Shown here: piece by piece, positions 1-6,956 of the stretch
Numbering within the stretch: the stretch's first letter is position 1
How the letters are laid out: every line of letters begins with the position of its first letter
Source of the DNA: Bacteroidota bacterium
GTDB taxonomy: Bacteria > Bacteroidota > Bacteroidia > Flavobacteriales > Flavobacteriaceae
Assembly: GCA_023437485.1 (NCBI GenBank)
Contig: JAEZGB010000058.1
Span: 1 to 14,996 of the forward strand
DNA length: 14,996 bases
Direction: 5' to 3'
Translations under genes and position numbers: made by a program
Notes under the pieces: generated by a model
Told to the model about the DNA's origin: nothing
The model's input: only the letters and a program-made list of their open reading frames with translations
The model's database searches: none

Positions 1-2195
1 TTGTAGAGGATCTCGGAGGTTATTTTGTCATCGGAAGGAATCACCCTGCTCCCGTATCGCGACTGAAACTTTTTGATTCCGCTCAGGTAAAAGTCGGCTT
101 CCTTGTAATTTTCAGTGTCGGCGGCGTTCTTTAACGACATGAGGTAAATGGGCAGGATTTGTTGCGTGAAGGTTGAATCCATGCCTTTTAGCCCGGCGTG
201 CTGCAACTCCATGTAATTGACCCATTTGTCGTTCTCGTCATTCGGGATGGGGAAAATTTTGAGGATGCTTCCGCTGAGCGCCGAATTGAGCAGGTTGACC
301 TTCTTGTCTGTTTCAATAAAGTCCTTCTGGAATTGGTTGGGCACGGCAGCCGAGTATGCCGCTTCCAGGTAAGGAGACAACTTGTAATTCCCGGTTCGGT
401 CAAAAAAGTCCAGGAACTTGGCGTATTTGGAATCATCGGCAATGCCAATGATGCGCCTGAGCGAATCATTTCCGGGTTTCAGATAAACAAGCGGAACTTC
501 AAACCACGCATTGGGGAATTGCGTCATGGACAGAAATACCTGATCAGAATTCAGGCCCTCATACGAATCCTTTTTTGAAACTTTGCGGAGAAGTTCAGAA
601 GAGAATGTGTTCACGGGCTTCATCCGGCCGCCCTGGTCCTGGATCACCAACCGCGCGAACTGCGAGGCGTGGCGCTCTGAAACGGCATTTTCCAGAATGA
701 ATTTGGAGGCCTCTTCAGTAGTAGGCCTGCCCTGGTGTTCGTGCTGGGCGCTGAGACCCAGAGAAAACAACAGGAACCACAGCAGCGCCGCCTTTTTGGC
801 CTTTACTTTTTCCAGTTTGCGCTTGATGTCGGCAAAGCGCGAATGTTTGGTGAACATAATGGCCATCATCCCAAAGTACAGCAGGAAATATCCCAGGTAA
901 GTAATGTTGGTTCCCCAAAAATCGTGGTTTACTGAAAGTACGGTACCTTTTTCATCGGGGTCGAATGATGCCTGGAAAAAACGGTAACCCCTGTGATCAA
1001 GTACGTTGTTCATAAAAATCCTGGCGTCAAAACTCTTGTCGTCAAGCACCGTCACCTGACTCTCAAATGACGAATAACTCTTTTCAGTCCCCGGGTATTT
1101 GGCGGCGATAAAGTCATTCAACCGCACCTTGAAAGGCAACGTATAAACCTTACTTCCAAAAAACAATGTAAAATCAAGGCCTCCCATCGTCACTGATTTT
1201 GGCTCGCCCATTTTTCCCTTGGCGCCAACCAGGGTTAGGGTTTTCTGCTCGCCGTTGTGCGATACGGTTACCATCAAAGCGTCGTCAGTTTGCTTGTCGG
1301 TATAATCGTTGTTTGATTTGAGCCCCTTGATGCCCCGGACGGCGGCTTCGGGGAAAACAAACTGTGCGCCGCCAAGGTTGTAAAGCGAGCGCATCATCAG
1401 GGGCTGAACGGTATCTTTGGAAACGTTGCCCTGCATTTGATCGGCCATCCGCATGTACTGGCCTTCAAAGGGCGAACTGATGGTATATCCCTCATTGGAA
1501 GTAGTGATGTTGATGGCGCCCTTGGTGGGTTTATTGAGCGCGAAAAGCATGTTGTGGATGTTTTCGACCTTGCCATCCTCAAGATAGTGCTCGTGGCGCA
1601 TTCCTTCTCCCGATTCAACAAGCTTGAGATAAAGTTTGCCGTTCTGGTCAGGTTTAATGGTTTCGGTGGCGTTCATGATGTACCCGGCGTATTTTACGTC
1701 AAAGGACTTGTCATCAAATTTTCCCGAAAGCGTAAAACTGTTGTCGGTCACCGGCGAAAGGATCAATTGCTTTTCAAATTCCCGCCGGCGCATCTCACCT
1801 TTGTATTGGCCATCGACCAAAACCGTCAGGTAGGCCTGGTCACTGAAAATCTGGTTGGCCGCCTCGCCTTCGCGGATGGGCATCACGCCCTCGTAACTGA
1901 TGTACCGGGTAATGAAAGCTCCTAAAAGAATGAGCACGAATGACAGGTGCAGGATAAATGTTGCCCACTTTTCTTTTTTGTAAAGTTGATAACGCTTTAT
2001 GTTCCCCAGGAAATTGATCATGAACAGCAACATGATGAGTTCAAACCACCAGGCATTGTAAACGATGATTCGGGCGGCATCAGTATTATAGGCGTCTTCG
2101 ATAAATGTACCGGCGGCCATGGCAGCGGCAAAAGTTATGAATAGTACGGCCATGAGGCGGGTGGAGAAAAGGAAGGAAAGTATTTTGCTTGACAT
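1..2195 (-). CDS. ccsBA: ResB-CcsA fusion cytochrome c biogenesis protein, N-terminal part (partial, runs off left edge)
   Basis: This is a system II cytochrome c maturation protein, which carries heme across the inner membrane and attaches it to apocytochromes c. The ATG at 2195 gives MSSKILSFLF, and the frame stays open for 731 codons to the window edge. Membrane segments are visible at about residues 12-29, 46-64 and 78-97; the third contains His83, placed like the conserved ResB/CcsB transmembrane histidine. A large periplasmic ResB domain follows up to about 425, then membrane segments near 429-447 and 465-480. The next stretch holds QDQGGRMKPVNTF near 516-528 and SELLRKVSKKD, wording typical of the flavobacterial fused form. 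The CcsA half with its WWD heme motif should lie beyond base 1, since the family is usually over 1,000 residues. Checks at several points show one unbroken frame. It is transcribed divergently from the neighbouring operon. The identification is strong; the missing C-terminus is expected rather than seen. Confidence 0.9.
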   Translation of the reverse strand, partial: MSSKILSFLFSTRLMAVLFITFAAAMAAGTFIEDAYNTDAARIIVYNAWWFELIMLLFMINFLGNIKRYQLYKKEKWATFILHLSFVLILLGAFITRYISYEGVMPIREGEAANQIFSDQAYLTVLVDGQYKGEMRRREFEKQLILSPVTDNSFTLSGKFDDKSFDVKYAGYIMNATETIKPDQNGKLYLKLVESGEGMRHEHYLEDGKVENIHNMLFALNKPTKGAINITTSNEGYTISSPFEGQYMRMADQMQGNVSKDTVQPLMMRSLYNLGGAQFVFPEAAVRGIKGLKSNNDYTDKQTDDALMVTVSHNGEQKTLTLVGAKGKMGEPKSVTMGGLDFTLFFGSKVYTLPFKVRLNDFIAAKYPGTEKSYSSFESQVTVLDDKSFDARIFMNNVLDHRGYRFFQASFDPDEKGTVLSVNHDFWGTNITYLGYFLLYFGMMAIMFTKHSRFADIKRKLEKVKAKKAALLWFLLFSLGLSAQHEHQGRPTTEEASKFILENAVSERHASQFARLVIQDQGGRMKPVNTFSSELLRKVSKKDSYEGLNSDQVFLSMTQFPNAWFEVPLVYLKPGNDSLRRIIGIADDSKYAKFLDFFDRTGNYKLSPYLEAAYSAAVPNQFQKDFIETDKKVNLLNSALSGSILKIFPIPNDENDKWVNYMELQHAGLKGMDSTFTQQILPIYLMSLKNAADTENYKEADFYLSGIKKFQSRYGSRVIPSDDKITSEILY

Positions 2196-2221
2196 TGCGG
2201 CGCGGGGTAATTTTTGTGCTG

Positions 2222-2229
2222 CAAAAGTA
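2222..2229 (-). promoter_or_regulatory. Bacteroidota-type -7 promoter box for the ResB-CcsA gene
   Basis: On the minus strand the bases read TACTTTTG, a perfect match to the Bacteroidota -7 consensus TAnnTTTG. Twenty bases upstream is TTGG (2250-2253), a near match to the -33 box TTTG. The box ends 26 bases before the ATG at 2195, which would give a leader of roughly 20 bases. No Shine-Dalgarno sequence is seen, as is usual in this phylum. Confidence 0.55.
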
Positions 2230-2269
2230 ACGAAAATTAAATGGTCAACCCAAGCCAAAAGGAGCATTT

Positions 2270-2300
2270 CGCGGTTTTACAACCCGTGCCGGAAACCGCG
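2270..2300. repeat. Inverted repeat in the divergent intergenic region (possible operator)
   Basis: CGCGGTTT at 2270-2277 is the exact reverse complement of AAACCGCG at 2293-2300, with a 15-base spacer. It lies between the two divergent promoters, upstream of both predicted start sites, so it would not be in either transcript. That placement suits a binding site for a dimeric regulator, but eight-base arms can arise by chance. The regulator is unknown. Confidence 0.35.
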
Positions 2301-2317
2301 TTTACGGCAAATTTTCA

Positions 2318-2325
2318 TACTTTAG
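2318..2325 (+). promoter_or_regulatory. Possible -7 promoter box for the DUF2520-to-MscS operon
   Basis: TACTTTAG matches TAnnTTTG at all but one specified position. No TTTG is found at the usual -33 spacing. It ends only four bases before the ATG at 2330, so transcription from it would give a leaderless or almost leaderless mRNA. This is a weak call on motif and position alone. Confidence 0.3.
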
Positions 2326-2329
2326 CGCC

Positions 2330-3082
2330 ATGGTCAAAATAGGGATAATCGGAGGGGGCAACGTGGCCGTCCATCTTGCGAAAGCCTTTGAGAGTTCTCC
2401 CAGGGTAGAATTCGCGGGAATCCATGCCCGGAATCCCGAAAAGATTTTGCCGTGGTATTCGGGCCCGCTGAGCCAAAACCTGGAAAATCTGCAAACTTGC
2501 GATCTGGTGTTGATTGCCGTCAGCGACGATGCTATCGCCGAGGTTTCGCGCTCGCTTCCCTTTACCGGGGTATTGGTTGCGCACACCTCCGGGAGCCGGC
2601 CGTTGGAAGACATCGATCCCAAAAACCGGCCGGCGTCCTTTTACCCGCTGCAGACATTTTCGCGCGGCCGCGACCTGGATTACGCCTCAATTCCCGTTTT
2701 CCTTGAGGCGGCCGCAATAGACGATTACGAATTGCTGGAGCAGGCTGCCCTTGCCCTGGGCACATCGCAAAGGTTGGCTTTTGCGCAACGCCGCGCTGTA
2801 CATCTCTCAGCCGTATTTGCATGCAATTTTGCCAACCACATGTTCGCGATAGCCGAAGAAATCTGCGCTGAAAACCAGGTTCCCTTCCATGCGCTCAGGC
2901 CACTGATTTGGGAAACCGCGCAAAAGGTACTGGAACTTTCACCCAAAGTGGCTCAGACCGGGCCTGCCGTTCGCGGTGACCAGAAAACCATTGCGGCGCA
3001 ATTAAGTTCCCTGCAAGGATCAAGGGCCAAAATCTATCAAACCATCACCCAATCGATTATAGATGAATCAAAAAAATTATAA
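2330..3082 (+). CDS. Rossmann-fold, DUF2520 domain-containing protein
   Basis: A 250-residue protein, the normal length for this family. The N-terminal Rossmann domain has the nucleotide-binding glycine motif GIIGGGNVAVHLA at 5-17 and resembles F420/NADP oxidoreductase and ketopantoate-reductase-type domains. The C-terminal DUF2520 helical domain begins at about residue 120. Family-like motifs are HTSGS (85-89), FYPLQTF (104-110), HLSAVFACNF (158-167) and QTGPAVRGD (209-217). It is probably a cytosolic NAD(P)-dependent enzyme, but its substrate is not established for the family, so no reaction is assigned. It is the first gene of a tightly packed operon; its last 20 bases overlap the KdsC-like gene, which suggests translational coupling. 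The start is chosen because the glycine motif begins just after it and nothing upstream is in frame with a better start. Confidence 0.85.
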   Translation: MVKIGIIGGGNVAVHLAKAFESSPRVEFAGIHARNPEKILPWYSGPLSQNLENLQTCDLVLIAVSDDAIAEVSRSLPFTGVLVAHTSGSRPLEDIDPKNRPASFYPLQTFSRGRDLDYASIPVFLEAAAIDDYELLEQAALALGTSQRLAFAQRRAVHLSAVFACNFANHMFAIAEEICAENQVPFHALRPLIWETAQKVLELSPKVAQTGPAVRGDQKTIAAQLSSLQGSRAKIYQTITQSIIDESKKL

Positions 3083-3593
3083 GGAACTCATGAACGGCAT
3101 CCGCGCCTTTATCCTGGACGTGGACGGTGTGCTTACTGACTCCTCGGTACATGTGACCTCGAGCGGCGAGATGCTGCGCACCATGAATATTCGGGACGGG
3201 TACGCCATGAAGGCCGCCGTTGAAAGCGGTTACCATGTATGCGTCATTTCGGGCGGAACCAATGAAGGCGTCAGGATTCGGCTGCAAAATTTGGGCATTA
3301 CCGACATCCATCTTGGCGCCGGCGACAAAGTAGCCGTATTTGAGCAATACATCCAAAACAAGGGACTTGCGAGAGAGCAGGTCCTGTATATGGGCGATGA
3401 TATTCCGGACTACCACGTGATGAAGATCGTGGGCATCCCCGCCTGCCCAAGTGATGCCGCTCCTGAAATCAAGGGGATTTCGCGCTATGTGTCGCACCAC
3501 AATGGCGGCCGGGGCGCGGTACGCGATGTTATTGAGCAGGTGATGAAAGTGCAGGGCAAATGGATGTCTTACTTTGACGCAAAATACGACTAG
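3063..3593 (+). CDS. kdsC: KdsC-like HAD phosphatase (3-deoxy-D-manno-octulosonate 8-phosphate phosphatase)
   Basis: A capless (C0-type) HAD phosphatase of 176 residues, the usual KdsC size. Motif I is DVDGVLTD, with nucleophile Asp19 and acid/base Asp21; motif II is Ser63 in VISGG; motif III is Lys89 in GAGDK; motif IV is GDDIPD (111-116). The C-terminal GGRGAVRDVIE (148-158) is the tail typical of tetrameric KdsC. It should release phosphate from KDO 8-phosphate in the cytosol, giving KDO for the LPS inner core. No KdsA, KdsB or KdsD gene is visible nearby, so a related sugar-acid phosphatase remains possible. The start lies within the end of the DUF2520 gene (20-base overlap); Met10 at 3090 is an alternative start. 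The stop is followed directly by the next ATG. Confidence 0.85.
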   Translation: MNQKNYKELMNGIRAFILDVDGVLTDSSVHVTSSGEMLRTMNIRDGYAMKAAVESGYHVCVISGGTNEGVRIRLQNLGITDIHLGAGDKVAVFEQYIQNKGLAREQVLYMGDDIPDYHVMKIVGIPACPSDAAPEIKGISRYVSHHNGGRGAVRDVIEQVMKVQGKWMSYFDAKYD

Positions 3594-4520
3594 ATGAAGT
3601 GGCTTAACCTTATCCGATACCAAAACCTGATTATGCTGGCGCTGATGCAGTTGCTATTCCGTTTTGGTTTTCTTAAACTCCAAAATATCCCTCTGGCGCT
3701 CACTGACGCGCAGTTTTTTATCCTGGTGCTTTCCACGCTGTGCATCGCCGCTGCGGGCTATATCCTCAATGACATACAGGATCAGGACACTGACCGTGTA
3801 AACCGTCCGCAGCGGCTGACAGTGGGCCACGGAATTTCGGAAAAGGCAGCGTACAACGCCTACTTTGCGCTGAATATCGTGGGCGTGGCCAGCGGATTTT
3901 ACTTGGCCAATGCAATTGGCAAGCCCCTGTTCGCGGCCATCTTTATCTGCATTGCGGCGGTTTTGCACCTCTATGCCACCAGCCTCAAACAAAGCCTTTT
4001 GATAGGCAATATTCTGGTAGCGTTGCTTTTGTCATTTTCGGTGTACATCATCGGAATATTTGACCTATATCCGGTGCTGAACCCTGAAAACCGCGCACTG
4101 CTTTCCATCATTTTCCAGATTTTGATCGATTATGCCGTTTTTGCGTTTCTGATCAATTTTATACGTGAAATTGTCAAGGACCTTGAAGACGTGGATGGCG
4201 ATTACAATCAGGGAATGAACACGCTGCCCATAGCGCTCGGGATCGGGCGAACCTCGAGGGTTTTGTTTTATGTGAGCATCGTTCCCATCGCGGTCCTTCT
4301 TTTTTATATCAATAAATTTTTCATGTCGGCCGGGCTTTATTTTGCGGCGGTTTACGCTTTTGCCCTGGTAGTGGCACCGCTTATCTATTTCAGCATCAGA
4401 TTGTGGGGCGCACGCAACAAGGCCGAATACCATCATCTTTCCAACGTCCTGAAATTCGTATTGCTCTTTGGAATCCTGTCAATTTTGGTTGTATCGTTAA
4501 ACATCAGGTACAATGCTTAG
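3594..4520 (+). CDS. UbiA-family prenyltransferase (geranylgeranylglycerol-phosphate geranylgeranyltransferase-like)
   Basis: A 308-residue polytopic inner-membrane prenyltransferase with about eight or nine hydrophobic segments. Both magnesium-diphosphate binding motifs of the UbiA superfamily are intact: NDIQDQDTD at 59-67 (NDxxDxxxD) and DLEDVDGD at 196-203 (DxxDxxxD), followed by NTLPIALG. Members with this context in the Bacteroidota are usually named geranylgeranylglycerol-phosphate geranylgeranyltransferase after the archaeal DGGGP synthase, which adds a second prenyl chain in ether-lipid synthesis. The acceptor here cannot be read from the sequence; quinone or other aromatic acceptors are alternatives. 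The ATG directly follows the KdsC stop with no gap, and the gene end overlaps maf by eight bases, so it is in the same transcription unit. Confidence 0.8.
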   Translation: MKWLNLIRYQNLIMLALMQLLFRFGFLKLQNIPLALTDAQFFILVLSTLCIAAAGYILNDIQDQDTDRVNRPQRLTVGHGISEKAAYNAYFALNIVGVASGFYLANAIGKPLFAAIFICIAAVLHLYATSLKQSLLIGNILVALLLSFSVYIIGIFDLYPVLNPENRALLSIIFQILIDYAVFAFLINFIREIVKDLEDVDGDYNQGMNTLPIALGIGRTSRVLFYVSIVPIAVLLFYINKFFMSAGLYFAAVYAFALVVAPLIYFSIRLWGARNKAEYHHLSNVLKFVLLFGILSILVVSLNIRYNA

Positions 4521-5097
4521 GGAAAAATTAAAAAGCACCAAGATTGTCCTGGCATCGGGTTCGCCGCGCCGCCAACAATTTTTCAGGGACCTGGACGTTG
4601 ATTTTGAAATCAGGGTGCGCGAGGTTGGCGAAGTATTTCCGGCATCGCTCCACGGGGCCCAGATACCGGAATTCCTGTGCAGGTTAAAAGCCGATGCCTT
4701 TGATGATCTGGCCAGCGACGAACTGCTGGTGACCAGCGACACCATCGTTTGGTTTCAGGGGGAGGCGCTAAACAAGCCCGCTAACTTTGAACAGGCCATG
4801 GAGATGTTGCGGAAATTGCAGGGTCAAACACATGAAGTCATAACTTCAGTCTGTTTCCGGGATACCCGAAAGACCGACGTCATTTCGGACAGCACTATGG
4901 TCAGTTTCAATCCGCTGCCGGACGAGGCCTTGCGGTATTATCTTGAGCATTACCGCCCGTATGACAAGGCCGGTTCCTACGGCATTCAGGATTGGATCGG
5001 GCTGGTTGGCGTTGCGCGGATTGAAGGTTCATATGCCAATGTGATGGGCTTGCCGGTTGACAAAGTGTTTCAATATTTAAATTCATATAAGCCATGA
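4513..5097 (+). CDS. maf: Maf family nucleotide pyrophosphatase (dTTP/UTP type)
   Basis: A 194-residue cytosolic Maf/HAM1-fold house-cleaning enzyme that hydrolyses non-canonical or excess nucleoside triphosphates to the monophosphate and pyrophosphate. Seen motifs are ASGSPRR (14-20) at the N-terminus, TSDTIV (75-79) containing the likely catalytic Asp76, Lys88-Pro89, and DKAGSYGIQD (151-160), followed by GSYANVMGLP (172-181). The KAGxYGIQ wording fits the YhdE-like branch, which acts on dTTP, UTP and modified pyrimidine nucleotides, rather than the YceF-like m7GTP branch; this subfamily call is from memory of the motifs. It overlaps the UbiA gene by eight bases and the MscS gene by four (ATGA), consistent with coupled translation. 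The gene is full length. Confidence 0.9.
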   Translation: MLREKLKSTKIVLASGSPRRQQFFRDLDVDFEIRVREVGEVFPASLHGAQIPEFLCRLKADAFDDLASDELLVTSDTIVWFQGEALNKPANFEQAMEMLRKLQGQTHEVITSVCFRDTRKTDVISDSTMVSFNPLPDEALRYYLEHYRPYDKAGSYGIQDWIGLVGVARIEGSYANVMGLPVDKVFQYLNSYKP

Positions 5098-5627
5098 TGA
5101 TGTTGATCAGCGGTTTTGAGAAACAGACCATTTCCACGCTCATTTTAATTGCGGTGGTTTTGGTGGTGCGCTACATTGCGGCATCGCTGGTCAGAAAGTA
5201 TTCGGTGGTGAGCCAGGTGCTGGAAAACCGGGCCAACCTCATCATTAAATACATCAGCGTTTTTATGACCGCTGTTACCGGCATCGCATTGTTCCTGATC
5301 TGGGGCGTCGACGCACAAAATATTTTTGCCACCGTCACCGGCATCATGACCCTGATCGGGGTCGCTCTATTTGCGCAGTGGTCCGTGCTGAGCAACATCA
5401 CATCGGGAATTATCCTGCTTTTTTCCTTCCCGTTTAAAATCGGTGACTCGATAAGCATCCACGACAAGGATTTCCCGATCGAAGGCGAAATCATGGACAT
5501 CCGCGCCTTTTATACCCTGATGCGAACATCGGCCGGTGAAATCATTTCCTATCCCAACAACCTGCTTCTTCAAAAAGGCGTGACCATCGTCAAACCGCCG
5601 CACCAACCGGTCGAATTTACCGATTAA
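5094..5627 (+). CDS. Short MscS-like mechanosensitive channel family protein
   Basis: A 177-residue inner-membrane protein of the small-conductance mechanosensitive channel family. Three hydrophobic segments lie at about residues 10-32, 50-70 and 78-115. The third corresponds to pore helix TM3 and continues into the family pattern QWSVLSNITSGIILLFSFPFKIGDSI, followed by a beta domain (IEGEIMDIRAFYTLMRT) and SYPNNLLLQKG. The protein ends about 15 residues later. MscS itself has 286 residues and a C-terminal alpha/beta cage that is missing here; the stop at 5627 is in frame with no sign of a downstream continuation. It should release solutes at hypo-osmotic shock if it gates. ATG at 5094 overlaps the maf stop; the start is one of three consecutive ATG codons, so the exact start is uncertain by two residues. 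It is the last gene of the operon. Confidence 0.8.
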   Translation: MMMLISGFEKQTISTLILIAVVLVVRYIAASLVRKYSVVSQVLENRANLIIKYISVFMTAVTGIALFLIWGVDAQNIFATVTGIMTLIGVALFAQWSVLSNITSGIILLFSFPFKIGDSISIHDKDFPIEGEIMDIRAFYTLMRTSAGEIISYPNNLLLQKGVTIVKPPHQPVEFTD

Positions 5628-5706
5628 TAAAAAATTCCCTGTTAAAACCTGCGAATATTGCAAGATTTTCTTACTCGCGTGTAATAAAATCGAAAGCATC
5701 TGTACG

Positions 5707-5714
5707 CAACTTTG
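5707..5714 (+). promoter_or_regulatory. Possible -7 promoter box upstream of the AI-2E family / mla genes
   Basis: CAACTTTG differs from TAnnTTTG only at the first position and lies 36 bases before the ATG at 5751. No TTTG is found at -33 spacing. If used, the hairpin at 5722-5738 would sit in the short leader. Weak evidence. Confidence 0.3.
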
Positions 5715-5721
5715 TAAAATT

Positions 5722-5738
5722 GGCCGGGCACCCTGGCC
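5722..5738 (+). promoter_or_regulatory. GC-rich hairpin directly upstream of the AI-2E family start codon
   Basis: GGCCGGG (5722-5728), loop CAC, CCTGGCC (5732-5738) form a seven-pair stem with six G-C pairs and one G-T pair. It ends 12 bases before the ATG at 5751 and is followed by CTACCTTTTACT. The tail has too few consecutive T bases for a convincing intrinsic terminator. It could instead mask the ribosome entry site of the following gene or act as an attenuator. Confidence 0.4.
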
Positions 5739-5750
5739 CTACCTTTTACT

Positions 5751-6956
5751 ATGCCGTCAGATACGCTCAAGTTCCCGTTTTATGCCAAGCTTGCCTTCAC
5801 CCTGGTGAGCCTTATCGCGATAGTGACCATCCTGTACCTCGGGCAGGGAATTATCACGCCGCTACTCATTTCAATGCTGTTTGCGATCCTTCTGGATCCA
5901 ATCTCTCGCTGGCTGCAAAGGAAATTGCGTTTCCCGCACGTGATCGCGGTGCTGACCACCGTGGTGATGCTGATGCTCTTTTTTGTGGGCGTGATTTTTT
6001 TCCTTTCGTGGCAAATCAGCGATATGGTGAGCGATTGGGGAAAGATCAAGGCCAACGTCAATTTTCACATTTCCAACCTGCAAAAGCTTATTTACGACAA
6101 TTTCAACCTGACCTTCAGCGAGCAGAACGAACTCATTGACGACGCCACATCGCAATCCGGCCGAAGCATCGTGGGTCAAACGCTGATTTCAGTCACCGAT
6201 ACCCTGATGAACGGTATCCTGTTGCCGATTTACACATTTTTGATCTTGCTGTACAAAACGCATTTTGTTAAGTTTTTGTGCAAGCTTTTCACCATGGAAC
6301 ACCATCCAAAACTACAGCAGATCCTGGCACAGGTACGCATCTCGATCCAAAGCTATATCAGCGGCCTATTTGTGCAAATGCTCACCGTGAGCGCGCTCAC
6401 CACCATCGGTTATATGATTATCGGCGTGGAATACGCCTTCCTGCTCGGGGTGATGACAGGGCTGCTCAACCTGATCCCCTATATCGGGATTATGATTGCC
6501 GCGGTTTTTTCCATCGCCGCGTCGCTTTCCGGTTCACCCGATGTTTCCATCATTCTTGGCGTGGTAATCGTCAATATCATCGTACAGTTCATTGACAATA
6601 ATCTGTTGGTTCCGATGATTGTCAGTTCAAAGGTGGAAATCAACGCGTTGGTATCCATTGTCGGGATTATTATTGGAGGGGCGATCGCCGGAATCGCGGG
6701 GATGTTCCTGGCCATTCCCATGATCGCGATCCTAAAGGTAATCTTTGACCGGATATCGCCTTTGGAGCCCTGGGGATACCTGATGGGCGACGATTTGCCC
6801 AAGACCTGGCGCTGGCGAAATTTGAAATTCCCGCTTTACGACGCGCACTCCACCACCGATACTCTGATCGTCACCAAGGCTGCGCAGCCCGTGATTTTCA
6901 CCGAAACGATCACAAACCCTCACACTGAACCTGAGAATGAAACAACAAACGACTGA
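5751..6956 (+). CDS. AI-2E / PerM family transporter
   Basis: A 401-residue multi-pass inner-membrane protein of the AI-2E (PerM, UPF0118) family. Two membrane segments near the N-terminus (about 10-50) and one near 65-87 are followed by a soluble helical stretch (about 90-145). The conserved C-terminal membrane block contains GLLNLIPYIG, then FIDNNLLVP and GMFLAIPMIAILKVIFD, all family hallmarks. Some members export autoinducer-2 and others are Na+/H+ antiporters or of unknown function, so the substrate is left open. A polar tail of about 50 residues after the last membrane segment ends beyond the core family. The end of this gene overlaps mlaE by 20 bases, so the two are probably cotranscribed and coupled, which ties it by context to the phospholipid transporter. 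ATG at 5751 starts just before the first hydrophobic segment. Confidence 0.88.
   Translation: MPSDTLKFPFYAKLAFTLVSLIAIVTILYLGQGIITPLLISMLFAILLDPISRWLQRKLRFPHVIAVLTTVVMLMLFFVGVIFFLSWQISDMVSDWGKIKANVNFHISNLQKLIYDNFNLTFSEQNELIDDATSQSGRSIVGQTLISVTDTLMNGILLPIYTFLILLYKTHFVKFLCKLFTMEHHPKLQQILAQVRISIQSYISGLFVQMLTVSALTTIGYMIIGVEYAFLLGVMTGLLNLIPYIGIMIAAVFSIAASLSGSPDVSIILGVVIVNIIVQFIDNNLLVPMIVSSKVEINALVSIVGIIIGGAIAGIAGMFLAIPMIAILKVIFDRISPLEPWGYLMGDDLPKTWRWRNLKFPLYDAHSTTDTLIVTKAAQPVIFTETITNPHTEPENETTND

Larger units (their letters stand above)
5628..5750. other. Intergenic region between the MscS-like and AI-2E family genes
   Basis: These 123 bases contain no open reading frame that looks real. They hold an A/T-rich stretch after the MscS stop, a CAACTTTG box at 5707-5714 that is one base off the -7 consensus, and a strong short hairpin at 5722-5738 (listed separately). 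No clear intrinsic terminator for the upstream operon is visible near its stop. The next gene may therefore have its own promoter here, with some read-through possible. Confidence 0.5.

Noticed and set aside
1437..1925. A 162-residue plus-strand open frame within the first 2.2 kb
   Set aside because: It lies antisense to the ResB domain, whose minus-strand frame is continuous and recognisable.
3057..3623. A 188-residue minus-strand open frame covering the KdsC-like gene
   Set aside because: It is the antisense mirror of a gene with all four HAD motifs intact; its translation shows no recognisable domain.
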